Positions 7,943 to 16,988 of a stretch of DNA of 33,396 nucleotides are shown piece by piece. Origin of the DNA: Clostridia bacterium (GTDB taxonomy: Bacteria > Bacillota > Clostridia > Lutisporales > Lutisporaceae); NCBI GenBank assembly GCA_029256325.1, contig JAQSYD010000015.1:1-33396 (forward strand). Direction: 5' to 3'. The notes beneath the pieces are model-generated. The model saw only the letters and a program-made list of their open reading frames with translations. It was not told the DNA's origin and made no database searches. Position 1 is the first letter of the stretch. Each line of letters opens with the position of its first letter. The position numbers and the translations under genes are program-made.

Positions 7943-10006
7943 ATGAACTTTTTAAAAAAGTATAAGTCTCATAACTGGAGAATATGGAGTACAGCATTTA
8001 TAGCAATTATTTTTCTGCTTTTATTAGACATACTATTTTCATATATATTTACAACATGCAGCATGGATCATCCAAGTCTAGCGGAAAGCAATTGGCAATA
8101 TAAAATTGAAAGCGGTTATGAAGGTGCACTAGACAATGCGGCTTGGAGTATAAGTGATAATACTTGGCTAAAGTTAAATGGACCTATAAATAATACGCCT
8201 AAAGAGATCAAAAAAATTATATATTACAGGACAATTTTGCCAGATACAAGAGTTGACGATCCACACTTGCTGCTTCAGACAAATGATCATGCATTTGAAG
8301 TGTATTTAGAGGAAAAGCGAATATATAGCTTTGGTAACTTTGATAGCTTTGACTATAAGCATTCTCCTGGAGCGCCGACACATCTCATAGATTTGCCGGA
8401 AGAATACCAAGGCAAAGAATTAATGATTGCAATGAAGTCAGTCTCAGAAAAGAGGCTTGGACTCATTAGGACAATTGAGCTAGACTCAAAAGGCAATCAT
8501 TTTATGAGAATATTTAAGATGAATATCAGTACTCTGATATTGGCTTGTATAAGCATTATTATTGGAATAGTAAGTATGTTCATCGGCACAGTACGAAGAT
8601 TGGGTAGAAAAGCTTTGTTTTCTTTAGGTTCTTCATTCCTCGTGGTAGGTGCATGGAGCATATCGGAAAATGCCCTGACACAGCTGTTTAACTTCAGACC
8701 GATATTTTGGTTTTATGTCGCAATGATATCATTTTGTGTGATACCTATTAGCATATACAAGTTTATAGTGGACATTTCAAGTAGACATAAGAAAATATTA
8801 GTTATATTTATACATTTACATATCATTCTGCTTGCAGTGGCTCTAGTACTTAATATTACTGGTATCCTTGCCTTTATTAATATAATTAACGTGTTTTATA
8901 TTTTAACAAGCATCAGCTTTGTTGCTTGTATTGTGGTAAGTATAAGATCTTATATTGAGGGAAATAGTAAGGCGCTTATATATACTGTTGGTCTTGTTGT
9001 ATTTGGTGTTTTTGGGTTATATGATGTGTTGGGCTGGTATTTTGGGATCATGCCATGGACGGTTAATATGGCGCCTTGGGGTATGTTCATATTTCAGCTT
9101 GCATTAATATATGCACTGATTATATATCTGAAAGAAACACAGGATAGATTAACACAATATGATGAAAAATTAGAGGAAAAAGAAAAGCAGATAGATCAAG
9201 CAATGGAATATGATAAAATAAAAACTGAGTTTTTCGCTAATGTTTCTCATGAAATGAGAACGCCATTGAATATTATTTACTCAACAAATCAGTTGATGAA
9301 GGTATATCATGACAAGGGTATCATTGGTGGTAAAGAAAGCAATATAGACAAATATATTAACATCATGAATCAGAACTGTTATCGACTCATGAAGCTGGTA
9401 AACAATACAATTGATATAACAAAGATTGAAGCTGGTTTTTACAAACTGAATCTTAAGAAAGTAAACATCGTGAGTCTTGTAGAAGATATCACAATGTCAA
9501 TTGAAGAATATGCAATGATCAAGGACATTAAGCTAGTTTTTGATACGGAGTTAGAAGAAAAGATCATCATATGCGACCCTGTTGCCATAGAGAGAACCAT
9601 GCTGAATTTGTTATCAAATGCTATAAAATTTACTAAAAAAGAAGGTTCTGTTTATGTTAACTTAACGATAGGGGAGAGTAATGTTTGTATTGAAGTTGAA
9701 GATACGGGGATCGGAATACCAAAAGATAAAATAGATAACGTGTTTGACAGATTTGTGCAAGTGGACAAGTCCTTTACGAGACAGAATGAAGGCAGTGGAA
9801 TGGGATTAGCCCTTGTAAAGGCGCTAATAGAAATGCATAATGGAAAGATTGAGTTAATAAGTGACCTGAATAAAGGCAGTAAGTTTAGAGTAATATTACC
9901 TGTAAAAGTGGAAGAAAGCATAATCGTAGAAGAAGTTGAAATAAATGAAGGAAGTAGTGATAAAACTGAAAGTGTAGCGATAGAGTTTTCTGATATATAC
10001 AACTAA
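7943..10006 (+). CDS. Orphan sensor histidine kinase with extracellular domain and multi-TM (7TMR-DISM-like) sensor
   Basis: The protein is 687 residues. Residues about 13-35 form a membrane segment. Residues about 50-185 form a predicted outside domain, rich in Trp and beta strand, like the sugar-binding-like 7TMR-DISM domains. Residues about 190-395 contain some seven hydrophobic helices. A coiled-coil linker (EEKEKQIDQAMEYDKIK) precedes the phosphoacceptor site FFANVSHEMRTPLN (His436). The ATPase domain shows N (NLLSNAIKF), G1 (VEDTGIGIP) and G2 (GSGMGLALVKAL) boxes, followed by an acidic tail. ATG 7943 is preferred to ATG 7931 because of the GGGG six bases before it. No response regulator is adjacent, so its partner is elsewhere. 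It stands alone between two terminators. The ligand is unknown; the 7TMR-DISM assignment is from topology only. Confidence 0.88.
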   Translation: MNFLKKYKSHNWRIWSTAFIAIIFLLLLDILFSYIFTTCSMDHPSLAESNWQYKIESGYEGALDNAAWSISDNTWLKLNGPINNTPKEIKKIIYYRTILPDTRVDDPHLLLQTNDHAFEVYLEEKRIYSFGNFDSFDYKHSPGAPTHLIDLPEEYQGKELMIAMKSVSEKRLGLIRTIELDSKGNHFMRIFKMNISTLILACISIIIGIVSMFIGTVRRLGRKALFSLGSSFLVVGAWSISENALTQLFNFRPIFWFYVAMISFCVIPISIYKFIVDISSRHKKILVIFIHLHIILLAVALVLNITGILAFINIINVFYILTSISFVACIVVSIRSYIEGNSKALIYTVGLVVFGVFGLYDVLGWYFGIMPWTVNMAPWGMFIFQLALIYALIIYLKETQDRLTQYDEKLEEKEKQIDQAMEYDKIKTEFFANVSHEMRTPLNIIYSTNQLMKVYHDKGIIGGKESNIDKYINIMNQNCYRLMKLVNNTIDITKIEAGFYKLNLKKVNIVSLVEDITMSIEEYAMIKDIKLVFDTELEEKIIICDPVAIERTMLNLLSNAIKFTKKEGSVYVNLTIGESNVCIEVEDTGIGIPKDKIDNVFDRFVQVDKSFTRQNEGSGMGLALVKALIEMHNGKIELISDLNKGSKFRVILPVKVEESIIVEEVEINEGSSDKTESVAIEFSDIYN

Positions 10007-10048
10007 TAGGATAGGCAGGTGCTTCATGGAGCATCTGCCTATCCTATT
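10005..10048. terminator. Bidirectional terminator between the kinase and aroE
   Basis: A 19-bp stem (10005-10023 with 10030-10048, one G-T pair) surrounds a 6-base loop, with AATAGG and CCTATTTT flanks giving U tracts both ways. The aroE stop codon (10039-10041) lies inside the stem, and the kinase TAA shares its first bases. Confidence 0.9.
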
Positions 10049-10857
10049 TTAATCATATATTGAATAAGCTTTTTATATACTTCGTCGACTATTTCCTTGG
10101 GTATTGAAATACGATACCATATTTCGATGGCGGCAATGGCTTGTGATATCAGCATATATAAGCCATTATATGCTGGTATACCGTGGTTTATTGCAGTGCT
10201 CATTAATAAAGTGCAGGAGGGGTTATAAATTAGATCTACTACATTTTCGAACTTAGAGATTTCGTCCTGTGGAATAGGTATCGCATTCTCACAAGGATAC
10301 ATCCCTATAGGAGTACAGTTAATCAGAAGGTAGCCCTGTTCAATCAGAGATAACTGCTCATAGGATATTACCTCGTGCTTATCGAAATGGTTTACTTCCT
10401 CAGGCTTTCTAGACACGATATACAGCTCAGATACACCGGAATCCTCTAAATAGGCAGACACGGATTTTGCAGCACCACCGCTGCCTAAAATAACAGCCCT
10501 TTTGCCCCATGGTTTTATAAGATGCTTGTCAAGCAACCTACCAAAGCCGATATAATCAGTATTATAACCTTTTAAGATAGAAGCATCATTCAATATGGTA
10601 TTTACAGCACCAATTTTCTGTGCTTCTGGTGAAATATAGTCTAAGAACCCCATGATTTTAACTTTATAGGGGATGGTAACATTGACACCACGGAGATCTA
10701 ATGCTCGTATTCCTTGAACAGCAGCATCAAGCAGATGTGGCTGCACTTGATATAAGCTATAGGATGCTTCCAGCTCAAGTATTTCATATACGTAATGATG
10801 TATGATAGGGGAAAGACTATGCGAAAGTTTTTCCCCTATGAGTCCAAAAACATTCAT
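10039..10857 (-). CDS. aroE: Shikimate dehydrogenase
   Basis: AroE reduces 3-dehydroshikimate to shikimate with NADPH. The 272-residue protein has the shikimate-binding SHSLSP near its start, catalytic Lys65 in NVTIPYK, Asp101 in GYNTDYIGF, and the NADP-binding loop LGSGGAAKSV. The length is normal. The ATG at 10857 has an AGAGG site 7 bases upstream and lies 15 bases beyond the aroC stop codon, so it is the last gene of the aroB-aroA-aroC-aroE operon. Its stop codon is inside the bidirectional terminator stem. Confidence 0.95.
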   Translation of the reverse strand: MNVFGLIGEKLSHSLSPIIHHYVYEILELEASYSLYQVQPHLLDAAVQGIRALDLRGVNVTIPYKVKIMGFLDYISPEAQKIGAVNTILNDASILKGYNTDYIGFGRLLDKHLIKPWGKRAVILGSGGAAKSVSAYLEDSGVSELYIVSRKPEEVNHFDKHEVISYEQLSLIEQGYLLINCTPIGMYPCENAIPIPQDEISKFENVVDLIYNPSCTLLMSTAINHGIPAYNGLYMLISQAIAAIEIWYRISIPKEIVDEVYKKLIQYMIKIG

Positions 10858-10872
10858 TCTAGAACCTCTCTT

Positions 10873-11955
10873 TTAATTAGTTAAGGGAAGACAATCTAAA
10901 ATTGCCATGGCAGCTGCGGCTTCAACTACCGGCAATGCTCTTGGAACGATGCATGGATCGTGCCTTCCCATAATTTTAAGCGTTGCATTTTCCAACTCAT
11001 TTATGTTAACAGTGGTTTGTTCTAAAGCGATAGAAGCTGTAGGCTTAAAAGCTGCCTTGAAGATGATAGGCATACCCGTACTAATGCCGCCTAAGATTCC
11101 ACCGCAATGATTTGTTTTGGTTCGAACTTTATGATCTTCAATATAAAATTGGTCGTTTGCATCTGAACCTCTCATTTTTGCAAGGTCAAAGCCGTCTCCA
11201 AACTCAATACCTTTAACACCAGGGATTGAGAATATTAGATGGGAAATGGTGCTTTCCAAGGAATCAAAGAAGGGAGAACCTAACCCTGTAGGGAGATTCA
11301 CTACAGCTGCTTCTATAATACCGCCAATTGAATCGCCTAGAGCTTTGATATCAGAAATCTTTTGCTGCATCGCAATGCCGACAGCAGGATCAATGGTTGG
11401 GAAGCTTAATGAAGATAAATTACAGCAGTTTTCAAGCAATAAGTCTTCTTTCATCATGGAAACATCACATAAGTCACCTATTCGATAAACATGGCTTATT
11501 ATGCTGATATTCTGCTGAGATAGAAGCTGCTTGGCAATAGCCCCTGCAAAAACAATTGCTGCAGTAAGTCTTCCGGAGAAGTGCCCGCCACCTCGATAGT
11601 CATTAAAGCCTTTAAACTTAACAAAGCCTGTAAAATCAGCATGACCGGGTCTGATAAAATTCTTAATTGCATCATAATCCTTAGAATGTTGATTTGTATT
11701 CTTAATAAAAGCACATAAAGGAGCTCCCGTTGTTCGACCCTTAAACATTCCACTTAAAATATCAAACTCATCAGGTTCATTTCTTGTAGTATTTAGGTTG
11801 TTAGTTCCCGGCTGTCTTCTGCGCAGTTCCGATTTAATATTAGACATACCTAGTTCAAGGCCGGGAGGTAGATTATCAATTACGATACCAATTCCTTCGC
11901 CGTGAGATTCTCCAAATATTGTATATTTAATATTTTTACCCCAAGTTCCACTCAT
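10873..11955 (-). CDS. aroC: Chorismate synthase
   Basis: AroC converts 5-enolpyruvylshikimate-3-phosphate to chorismate using reduced FMN. The 360-residue protein begins MSGTWGKNIKYTIFGESHGE and contains RRRQPGTNNLNTTRNEPDEF, the FRPGHADFTGF region seen as IRPGHADFTGF, DYRGGGHFSGRLTAA and RGSDANDQF. The start at 11955 follows GGAGGT by 7 bases; an upstream in-frame ATG at 11970 lies over that site. The gene overlaps the end of aroA by 20 bases, which indicates coupled translation. Confidence 0.96.
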   Translation of the reverse strand: MSGTWGKNIKYTIFGESHGEGIGIVIDNLPPGLELGMSNIKSELRRRQPGTNNLNTTRNEPDEFDILSGMFKGRTTGAPLCAFIKNTNQHSKDYDAIKNFIRPGHADFTGFVKFKGFNDYRGGGHFSGRLTAAIVFAGAIAKQLLSQQNISIISHVYRIGDLCDVSMMKEDLLLENCCNLSSLSFPTIDPAVGIAMQQKISDIKALGDSIGGIIEAAVVNLPTGLGSPFFDSLESTISHLIFSIPGVKGIEFGDGFDLAKMRGSDANDQFYIEDHKVRTKTNHCGGILGGISTGMPIIFKAAFKPTASIALEQTTVNINELENATLKIMGRHDPCIVPRALPVVEAAAAMAILDCLPLTN

Positions 11956-13207
11956 GCAAGTTACCTCCAAGCTTATTATAATCCTCGAAGAAATTCGGAT
12001 ATGACTTTTTTACAGCGTCGCTATTGTGAAGAGTTACAGGCTCAATGCACCTTGTTGCAGCAATTGCTAAAGCCATAGCGATTCGATGATCTCCCCAGCT
12101 GTCAACATCGCCGCCAGTTAGGTAGGATGTGCCTATAACAGTTAAGCGGTCGCTTTCTTCATAGATCTTTGCGCCAAGCTTGTTTAGCTCCTTAGTAATA
12201 GCTTTTAGTCTGTCACATTCTTTTATGCGCAATCTGCCGGCGCCGGTAATCCTGCTTGTGCCCTTGCTTAATGCTGCAATGACGGTTAATATAGGGGCTA
12301 GATCGGGATATTGAGAGACATCAACTTCGAAGGTCTGAAGCTCTGCAGGCAATGCTTTCAGATAAGTATCACACACCTCAAGGATTGCGCCAGAGCTCTT
12401 TAATATATTCAATAGGGCCTTGTCGCCTTGATTGCTAGCTTGTTTTAAGCCTAAGCAGGAGATGTCTGAGCCTAATACGCCCGCTGCCAGCCAAAAAGCC
12501 GCTTGTGAGTAATCTCCTTCAACAGTATAATTCTTTGGCTTATATTCTTGCCTACCTTTGATAGAAAAGCTTTGATAGTCATTATTTAAAATTGAAATAC
12601 CAAAGCTATTTAATACATCAAGGGTAAGATCAATATATCCTTTAGACTCTAGTTGTCCTGATATCAAAATAGTAGAATCTCCACCTAGTAAAGGTAAAGC
12701 AAACATAAGCCCTGTAATAAATTGGGAGCTGATATTTCCCATAATCTTGAACACGCCGGATTTAAGCTCTCCACTTACACGCATAGGCAGCTTGTCATCA
12801 GAATACAAAATACCTTGCTCTTTGAATATCTCAAGGTAGGGGGTTAAGGGTCTGCTGCTCAAATTACCCTTTCCACTATAGCTTATGATGTTTTTTGTTA
12901 GTAGTCCAAGGGGCATCAGAAATCTAAGTGTTGAACCGGATTCGTTACAGTTGATTACACAATTTCTTTGAGCTGCAAGCCGATAACCATTTATCATGAG
13001 CTTATTCTGTTGAAAAACTACTTCAGCACCAAGAGCTTGTACGCCCTCAATGGTTGCTAAAATATCCTCCGATAAAGCTACATTATTTATAACGCTCTGA
13101 CCTTGCGCTAAAGATGCGGCTATGATAGCTCTGTGACATAGACTCTTAGAGGGTGGCACCTTTACTTCTCCCTTTAAAAAACCTGGAAAAATTATAACAT
13201 CTTTCAT
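11936..13207 (-). CDS. aroA: EPSP synthase (3-phosphoshikimate 1-carboxyvinyltransferase)
   Basis: AroA joins phosphoenolpyruvate to shikimate-3-phosphate and is the target of glyphosate in sensitive forms. The 423-residue protein shows VKVPPSKSLCHRA (Lys21), GSTLRFLMPLG, SSQFITGLMFALPLL, GDYSQAAFWLAAG, RLRIKECDRLKAI and GDHRIAMALAIA. In the PEP-site loop it reads NESGSTLRF where E. coli has GNAGTAMRP, so the Pro101 position is Phe and Thr97 is Ser. Similar loops occur in other clostridial AroA proteins as far as I recall, and sensitivity cannot be read from this alone. The ATG at 13207 has GGAG 7 bases upstream; the aroB stop is 16 bases before it. Confidence 0.95.
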   Translation of the reverse strand: MKDVIIFPGFLKGEVKVPPSKSLCHRAIIAASLAQGQSVINNVALSEDILATIEGVQALGAEVVFQQNKLMINGYRLAAQRNCVINCNESGSTLRFLMPLGLLTKNIISYSGKGNLSSRPLTPYLEIFKEQGILYSDDKLPMRVSGELKSGVFKIMGNISSQFITGLMFALPLLGGDSTILISGQLESKGYIDLTLDVLNSFGISILNNDYQSFSIKGRQEYKPKNYTVEGDYSQAAFWLAAGVLGSDISCLGLKQASNQGDKALLNILKSSGAILEVCDTYLKALPAELQTFEVDVSQYPDLAPILTVIAALSKGTSRITGAGRLRIKECDRLKAITKELNKLGAKIYEESDRLTVIGTSYLTGGDVDSWGDHRIAMALAIAATRCIEPVTLHNSDAVKKSYPNFFEDYNKLGGNLHEWNLG

Positions 13208-13223
13208 ATTTAATCTCCAATAG

Positions 13224-14288
13224 CTATACAATAAAGCTTTTTATATCATCCTTTGATATCTGATGAATATAAGAGTTTCCTAAACTTCTAAGTAATATAA
13301 ATCTCATGTGATTACCTACGGTTTTCTTGTCATGGGTAATGATTACGCTCAGTTGGGTTATATCCATCTGGGGCATCTCGGTAGGAAGCTTGCATTTTGC
13401 CAGAAGTTTTTCCAGCGCCTCAAAGCTTCCTTTTTCAGTCAGCTTTAAAGCCTCACTGTTTTTTGTAATTTGCAGCATTCCAAGGGAAACTGCCTCACCA
13501 TGGGTATATTTCTGATAATCATGATATTTTTCAATGGCATGACCAATCGTATGTCCAAAATTAAGAAGCTGCCGTTCGCCTTTATCCATCTCATCCTTCT
13601 GTACCAGGGTATTTTTGATGCTGCAGCAGCGAAAAATAATTTCCTCGATATTATCCTTAATTTCTTCTAAGCTAGCTGCATGCAACATCTCCCTAAAAAG
13701 CTCAGCATCCTTTATTGCCCCATATTTAACGGCTTCGGCTAAACCATCGCTATAAGCTCTTGGTGTCAAGGTTTCTAATAACATTGGATCGATATAGACA
13801 CCTTTGGGATGGTAGAAAGAACCGGCTAGGTTTTTGCCCACTTTTAGATTTATTGCAGTCTTTCCACCTAAGCTGCTATCTAACTGTGACATAAGTGTTG
13901 TCGGAACCTGGATATAGGGGATGCCTCTCATATAAGTAGCGGCAGCAAAGCCAGCTAGATCGCCCACAACACCGCCTCCAAAGGCTATGATTAAGTTTCC
14001 TCTATTTATTTCAGCTTCTGCCAGCTTGTTATATACATAATTTAAATTAATTAGGGATTTGCTTTGTTCACCGGGAGCAATGGTGATCTTGTGTATCTTG
14101 TACCCTGCATTGGTAAGCACATTCTCCATCGTGCTGCCGTACAATTGATCCACCGTGCTGTCTGTAATAACAGCGATGTCATTTCCCTTATACCAAGAGG
14201 CTATCTGTGATCCTAAAGTATACAGCAAGCCCTTTTGAATATGTATATCATAACTGACGCTGCTTAGTCTTGCATGAATGACGCTCAT
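13224..14288 (-). CDS. aroB: 3-dehydroquinate synthase
   Basis: AroB cyclises DAHP to 3-dehydroquinate with NAD+ and a divalent metal. The 354-residue protein has APGEQSKSL, AFGGGVVGDLAGFAA, QVPTTLMSQLDSSLGGKTAI and the metal-site LNFGHTIGHAIEKYHDY. ATG 14288 lies 9 bases after AAGGAG. It is the first gene of the operon aroB-aroA-aroC-aroE. The 115 bases upstream are too short for a T-box or similar leader, and the DAHP synthase and shikimate kinase genes are not in this window. An AT-rich TATAAT (minus strand, near 14353) may be its -10. Confidence 0.95.
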   Translation of the reverse strand: MSVIHARLSSVSYDIHIQKGLLYTLGSQIASWYKGNDIAVITDSTVDQLYGSTMENVLTNAGYKIHKITIAPGEQSKSLINLNYVYNKLAEAEINRGNLIIAFGGGVVGDLAGFAAATYMRGIPYIQVPTTLMSQLDSSLGGKTAINLKVGKNLAGSFYHPKGVYIDPMLLETLTPRAYSDGLAEAVKYGAIKDAELFREMLHAASLEEIKDNIEEIIFRCCSIKNTLVQKDEMDKGERQLLNFGHTIGHAIEKYHDYQKYTHGEAVSLGMLQITKNSEALKLTEKGSFEALEKLLAKCKLPTEMPQMDITQLSVIITHDKKTVGNHMRFILLRSLGNSYIHQISKDDIKSFIV

Positions 14289-14380
14289 TGATAATACTCC
14301 TTACTTGCGTTGGAATTTCATTGTTACTATTTCCAATTGTAGCAAATATTATATGAAATATCCACAAAGGTGTATGCAAT

Positions 14381-14411
14381 AAAAAAGAAGACTAGGCATG
14401 GCCTTATCTTC
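14381..14411 (-). terminator. Terminator after yyaC
   Basis: On the minus strand GAAGATAAGGC pairs with GCCTAGTCTTC around a 3-base loop (one mismatch and one G-U pair), followed by six T. The yyaC stop codon is inside the stem. The terminator separates yyaC from the aro operon. Confidence 0.75.
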
Positions 14412-15045
14412 CTTCTCCATTTAAAATCAGCATTTCATTATTATTAGTAAAATCAATCTGTGGTTGAATGGCATTATGTGTCTGACTTTTGTTTTGAAAC
14501 TTCCACATGTTATATTTGATGCCCTTAGAAATAATATTCGCCATGTTCATAACCAAGCTTAATCGTGTATTCTGCAGCACCATAATCTCCATAAATCCAC
14601 TCATGTTTACAATTCCGGTAATATGCATATCGCCTACCTGGGGTAAAGACTTATTTACGCCAGATCCGGGAGAAAGAGGGCCTTCTTTTATGTTAACAAA
14701 ACCTATTCTTTCAAATTTTCCAAGGGATGCATCAATGGCTACAATAAACGGATTTTGGTAGCACTTAAGCTCTTTTAGGTGTTCCTCCAGATTTTTAGCA
14801 TGGACCGGGTTGTCGAGGGTGCCAAGAACATGAACTCTTTTATAATTCATATCTTGAATATTATAGCCGATAAGGGGACCAAGACAATCTCCAGTAGCAC
14901 GGTCAGTACCTATACATACAAAAACCACTTCGTCATGGCTGTCATTGTAAAGCTTGCTAAAGCATTCTTCAAAATAGGCGCTAAAATATGAGAAAGCAAA
15001 TTGCTTGTGTATATCGATGGACTTTTCAAATTTTACATTTAGCAT
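14404..15045 (-). CDS. yyaC: YyaC-family sporulation protein (HybD-like protease fold)
   Basis: The product is 213 residues. FVCIGTDRATGDCLGPLIG near residue 43 and IVAIDASLGKFERIGFV further on match the YyaC sporulation protein family, which has a hydrogenase-maturation-protease-like fold. GPLSPGSGVNKSLPQVGDMH is also conserved. In Bacillus yyaC sits near soj-spo0J and is linked with sporulation; its substrate is not established. ATG 15045 has AAAGGAG 6 bases upstream. The last 40 residues are Asn/Gln-rich and look lineage-specific. It is transcribed alone between its own terminator and a divergent intergenic region. Confidence 0.88.
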   Translation of the reverse strand: MLNVKFEKSIDIHKQFAFSYFSAYFEECFSKLYNDSHDEVVFVCIGTDRATGDCLGPLIGYNIQDMNYKRVHVLGTLDNPVHAKNLEEHLKELKCYQNPFIVAIDASLGKFERIGFVNIKEGPLSPGSGVNKSLPQVGDMHITGIVNMSGFMEIMVLQNTRLSLVMNMANIISKGIKYNMWKFQNKSQTHNAIQPQIDFTNNNEMLILNGEGR

Positions 15046-15152
15046 AGGCAGCTCCTTTGTTATTTATTTATTCTAATTATTACCGAGAAAGGCTTGTCAG
15101 ATACAGATTATGTAATTCTCTTTGAAAAAACTGTAAAAATCTTAATGTATAG

Positions 15153-15161
15153 TGATATAAT
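15153..15161 (+). promoter_or_regulatory. Extended -10 promoter of the envelope cluster
   Basis: TGATATAAT is a full extended -10 element in the divergent gap after yyaC, about 87 bases before the TTG at 15249. A clear -35 is missing. Confidence 0.5.
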
Positions 15162-15248
15162 TTAATTAATCATCAAAATATGGACAAGATGACTGTCCCG
15201 TGAAACAAAAATCTAAAATTTGCGTAAATACTATGTGAGGTGTTTCTG

Positions 15249-16337
15249 TTGAAAAATAAAAACTCCAATATAAAAGGTACAGGAGTATTGCTTGTACTTA
15301 TACTTATGCTGATGGTAGTACTAATATACGTAAATAATAGGAATAGTATAAGTGCCTCCAGGACAAAAAATATAGAGAGTCTGGCCTTGTTAGGGCAACT
15401 GGAAGCACAAGACAAAAATAGTTCAATGCTTAGTGCGGATGATTTTTTGGCGGAGTCAGCAGGTGCGGTTATAAAGGTTAGAAATATAGAAGGAGAACTT
15501 ATTTGGAGCAAGACCTTAAACGGAAAGATTGTCAGTATGGAATGTGCAGTTGGGAATCTTTATATTTTAGACAACAGCAAAAGGCTTTACTGCATATCGA
15601 AGAATGGCAAGCAGCTTTGGGATAAACAGCTTGAGGGTGAAATTAGAGAAATATATACAGACAAAAATGGTGATTTGTTGATAGATTCTACATATAATGG
15701 CGGGACCAGAATTCAAATCTTTAGCAGTAAGGGTGTTGATGAAGGAAGTATGGCATTGGAGAACGCAGAGGTAGTGGCTTTTGCATCGGGAAAAGAAGAG
15801 AATACCCTTAGCTTAATTGATATATCTTCTCAAATCATAAAAACAAAGATCATAACACTGAATCTAAGAGGCGATATGGTATGGTCAGACAATCTTGATA
15901 ATCAAATAGTACCCATGCTGGGCTATGCTAAGGATAATACATTAATAGCAGTTGGTGAAAAAACAATCTATAAGTATCATGATAAAAGCAAAAAGCAAAG
16001 CAAGGTGGAGCTAAACAAGACGATCTATAATGCCAGTATTAGTGAAGAAGGTGCTGTTGTTGTAGTCAGAAGCAAAAATGGTTTTGAAGTGATAGCTTAT
16101 GATGATAATCTGAAGGAGTTAGGGTTCGCTGAGACAGAACAGGTGCCTATAGGCATAATTCTTGAAAAGAACAATTATATATTATACTATAATGAAAAGC
16201 TGCTGCTTGCAGATATGAAGGGCACAATAAAAGCGGAGTACAAATCAATGCCGGAAATAAATAAAGTGTACTTTGGAACAGAGGGAAGTATTATCTCTGT
16301 ATCAGATAGACTCATTCAGAAGTTGGGATTTAAATAG
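15249..16337 (+). CDS. DUF5711-like membrane-anchored beta-propeller protein
   Basis: The protein has 362 residues. A basic N-terminus and one membrane helix (about residues 11-28) are followed by an outside domain of repeated short strands (for example GELIWSKTLNGKIVSMECAV and KNGKQLWDKQLEGEIREIYT). The W-x-K repeats spaced about 40 residues apart resemble PQQ/WD-like propeller blades. I recall similar clostridial proteins as DUF5711; the function is unknown. TTG 15249 is chosen because GAGGTG (15237-15242) is 6 bases upstream; a GTG at 15240 overlaps that site. It is followed after 9 bases by the CvpA-like gene, so the two form an operon, probably for an envelope function. Confidence 0.75.
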   Translation: MKNKNSNIKGTGVLLVLILMLMVVLIYVNNRNSISASRTKNIESLALLGQLEAQDKNSSMLSADDFLAESAGAVIKVRNIEGELIWSKTLNGKIVSMECAVGNLYILDNSKRLYCISKNGKQLWDKQLEGEIREIYTDKNGDLLIDSTYNGGTRIQIFSSKGVDEGSMALENAEVVAFASGKEENTLSLIDISSQIIKTKIITLNLRGDMVWSDNLDNQIVPMLGYAKDNTLIAVGEKTIYKYHDKSKKQSKVELNKTIYNASISEEGAVVVVRSKNGFEVIAYDDNLKELGFAETEQVPIGIILEKNNYILYYNEKLLLADMKGTIKAEYKSMPEINKVYFGTEGSIISVSDRLIQKLGFK

Positions 16338-16346
16338 GAGGTTATT

Positions 16347-16976
16347 ATGAATTGGATGGACCTTTGTATTATTATCATACTTGCCTTAGGCACAATAACG
16401 GGAATTAGAAGAGGCTTTGTTGCCTCAATTACCAGTGTTGCCTGTGTTATTGTTTCAATTATTGCGGCTAAAACTTACTATACCACTGTATCTGTATTCT
16501 TATTAACCAACACAGCATTAAAGGATACCATTATAAAGTTTATGGTAGACAAAAAGGTACTGCAGGGTTTTAATGGATTTATGCCAGGAAATACAATGAC
16601 AGCCTTTTACAGTGATTACTTTACGCAGGACATACATACTTTTATAAGTATTGCAGTCATCAATCTAATATCCATTGTAGGGATATATCTTGTTGTTAGG
16701 TTTGCGCTTGCAATTGTGGAGGGTTATGTCAAGAACGCCTCAGAAATGCCTGGGCTGAATGAAATAAACAGGCTGGGAGGAGGAGCTATAGGCTTCGTTA
16801 AAACAGTATTGGTGCTATTGCTGATATTTGCAGCTATTATACCAATGTCTAATATGCTTCCTTGGGAAGGATTTAGAGATGCTGTTGAAGGCTCGCTTTT
16901 AGCCAAGTACTTCTATTCCTATAACTTTATATTGGGGTGGATATGGAATTCGGCTTTGGAGCTCATTAAAAAATAG
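16347..16976 (+). CDS. CvpA family membrane protein
   Basis: The 209-residue protein has about four membrane helices: near 5-40 (two closely spaced, with GIRRGFVASITSVACVIVS), 93-120 and 150-170. The opening MDLCIIIILALGTITGIRRGF and the late GGAIGFVKTVLVLLLIFA match the CvpA family, which in E. coli is linked to colicin V production and envelope stress. The start has AGGAGG 6 bases upstream. It lies between the propeller protein and a multi-TM protein with gaps of 9 and 12 bases, so the three genes form one operon. Confidence 0.85.
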   Translation: MNWMDLCIIIILALGTITGIRRGFVASITSVACVIVSIIAAKTYYTTVSVFLLTNTALKDTIIKFMVDKKVLQGFNGFMPGNTMTAFYSDYFTQDIHTFISIAVINLISIVGIYLVVRFALAIVEGYVKNASEMPGLNEINRLGGGAIGFVKTVLVLLLIFAAIIPMSNMLPWEGFRDAVEGSLLAKYFYSYNFILGWIWNSALELIKK

Positions 16977-16988
16977 GGGGGATATAAA

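Noticed and set aside
11936-11955. Glyphosate-insensitive AroA based on the unusual PEP-site loop
   Set aside because: The Gly96 equivalent is kept, and clostridial AroA proteins commonly differ in this loop, so sensitivity cannot be judged from it.
14359-14367. Isolated DnaA-box-like sequence (ATATCCACA) near the aroB start
   Set aside because: It is a single one-mismatch box with no others nearby; not a cluster.
15192-15207. Possible third parS site before the propeller gene
   Set aside because: It agrees with parS at only 12 of 16 positions; just the right half is intact, so it is likely chance.
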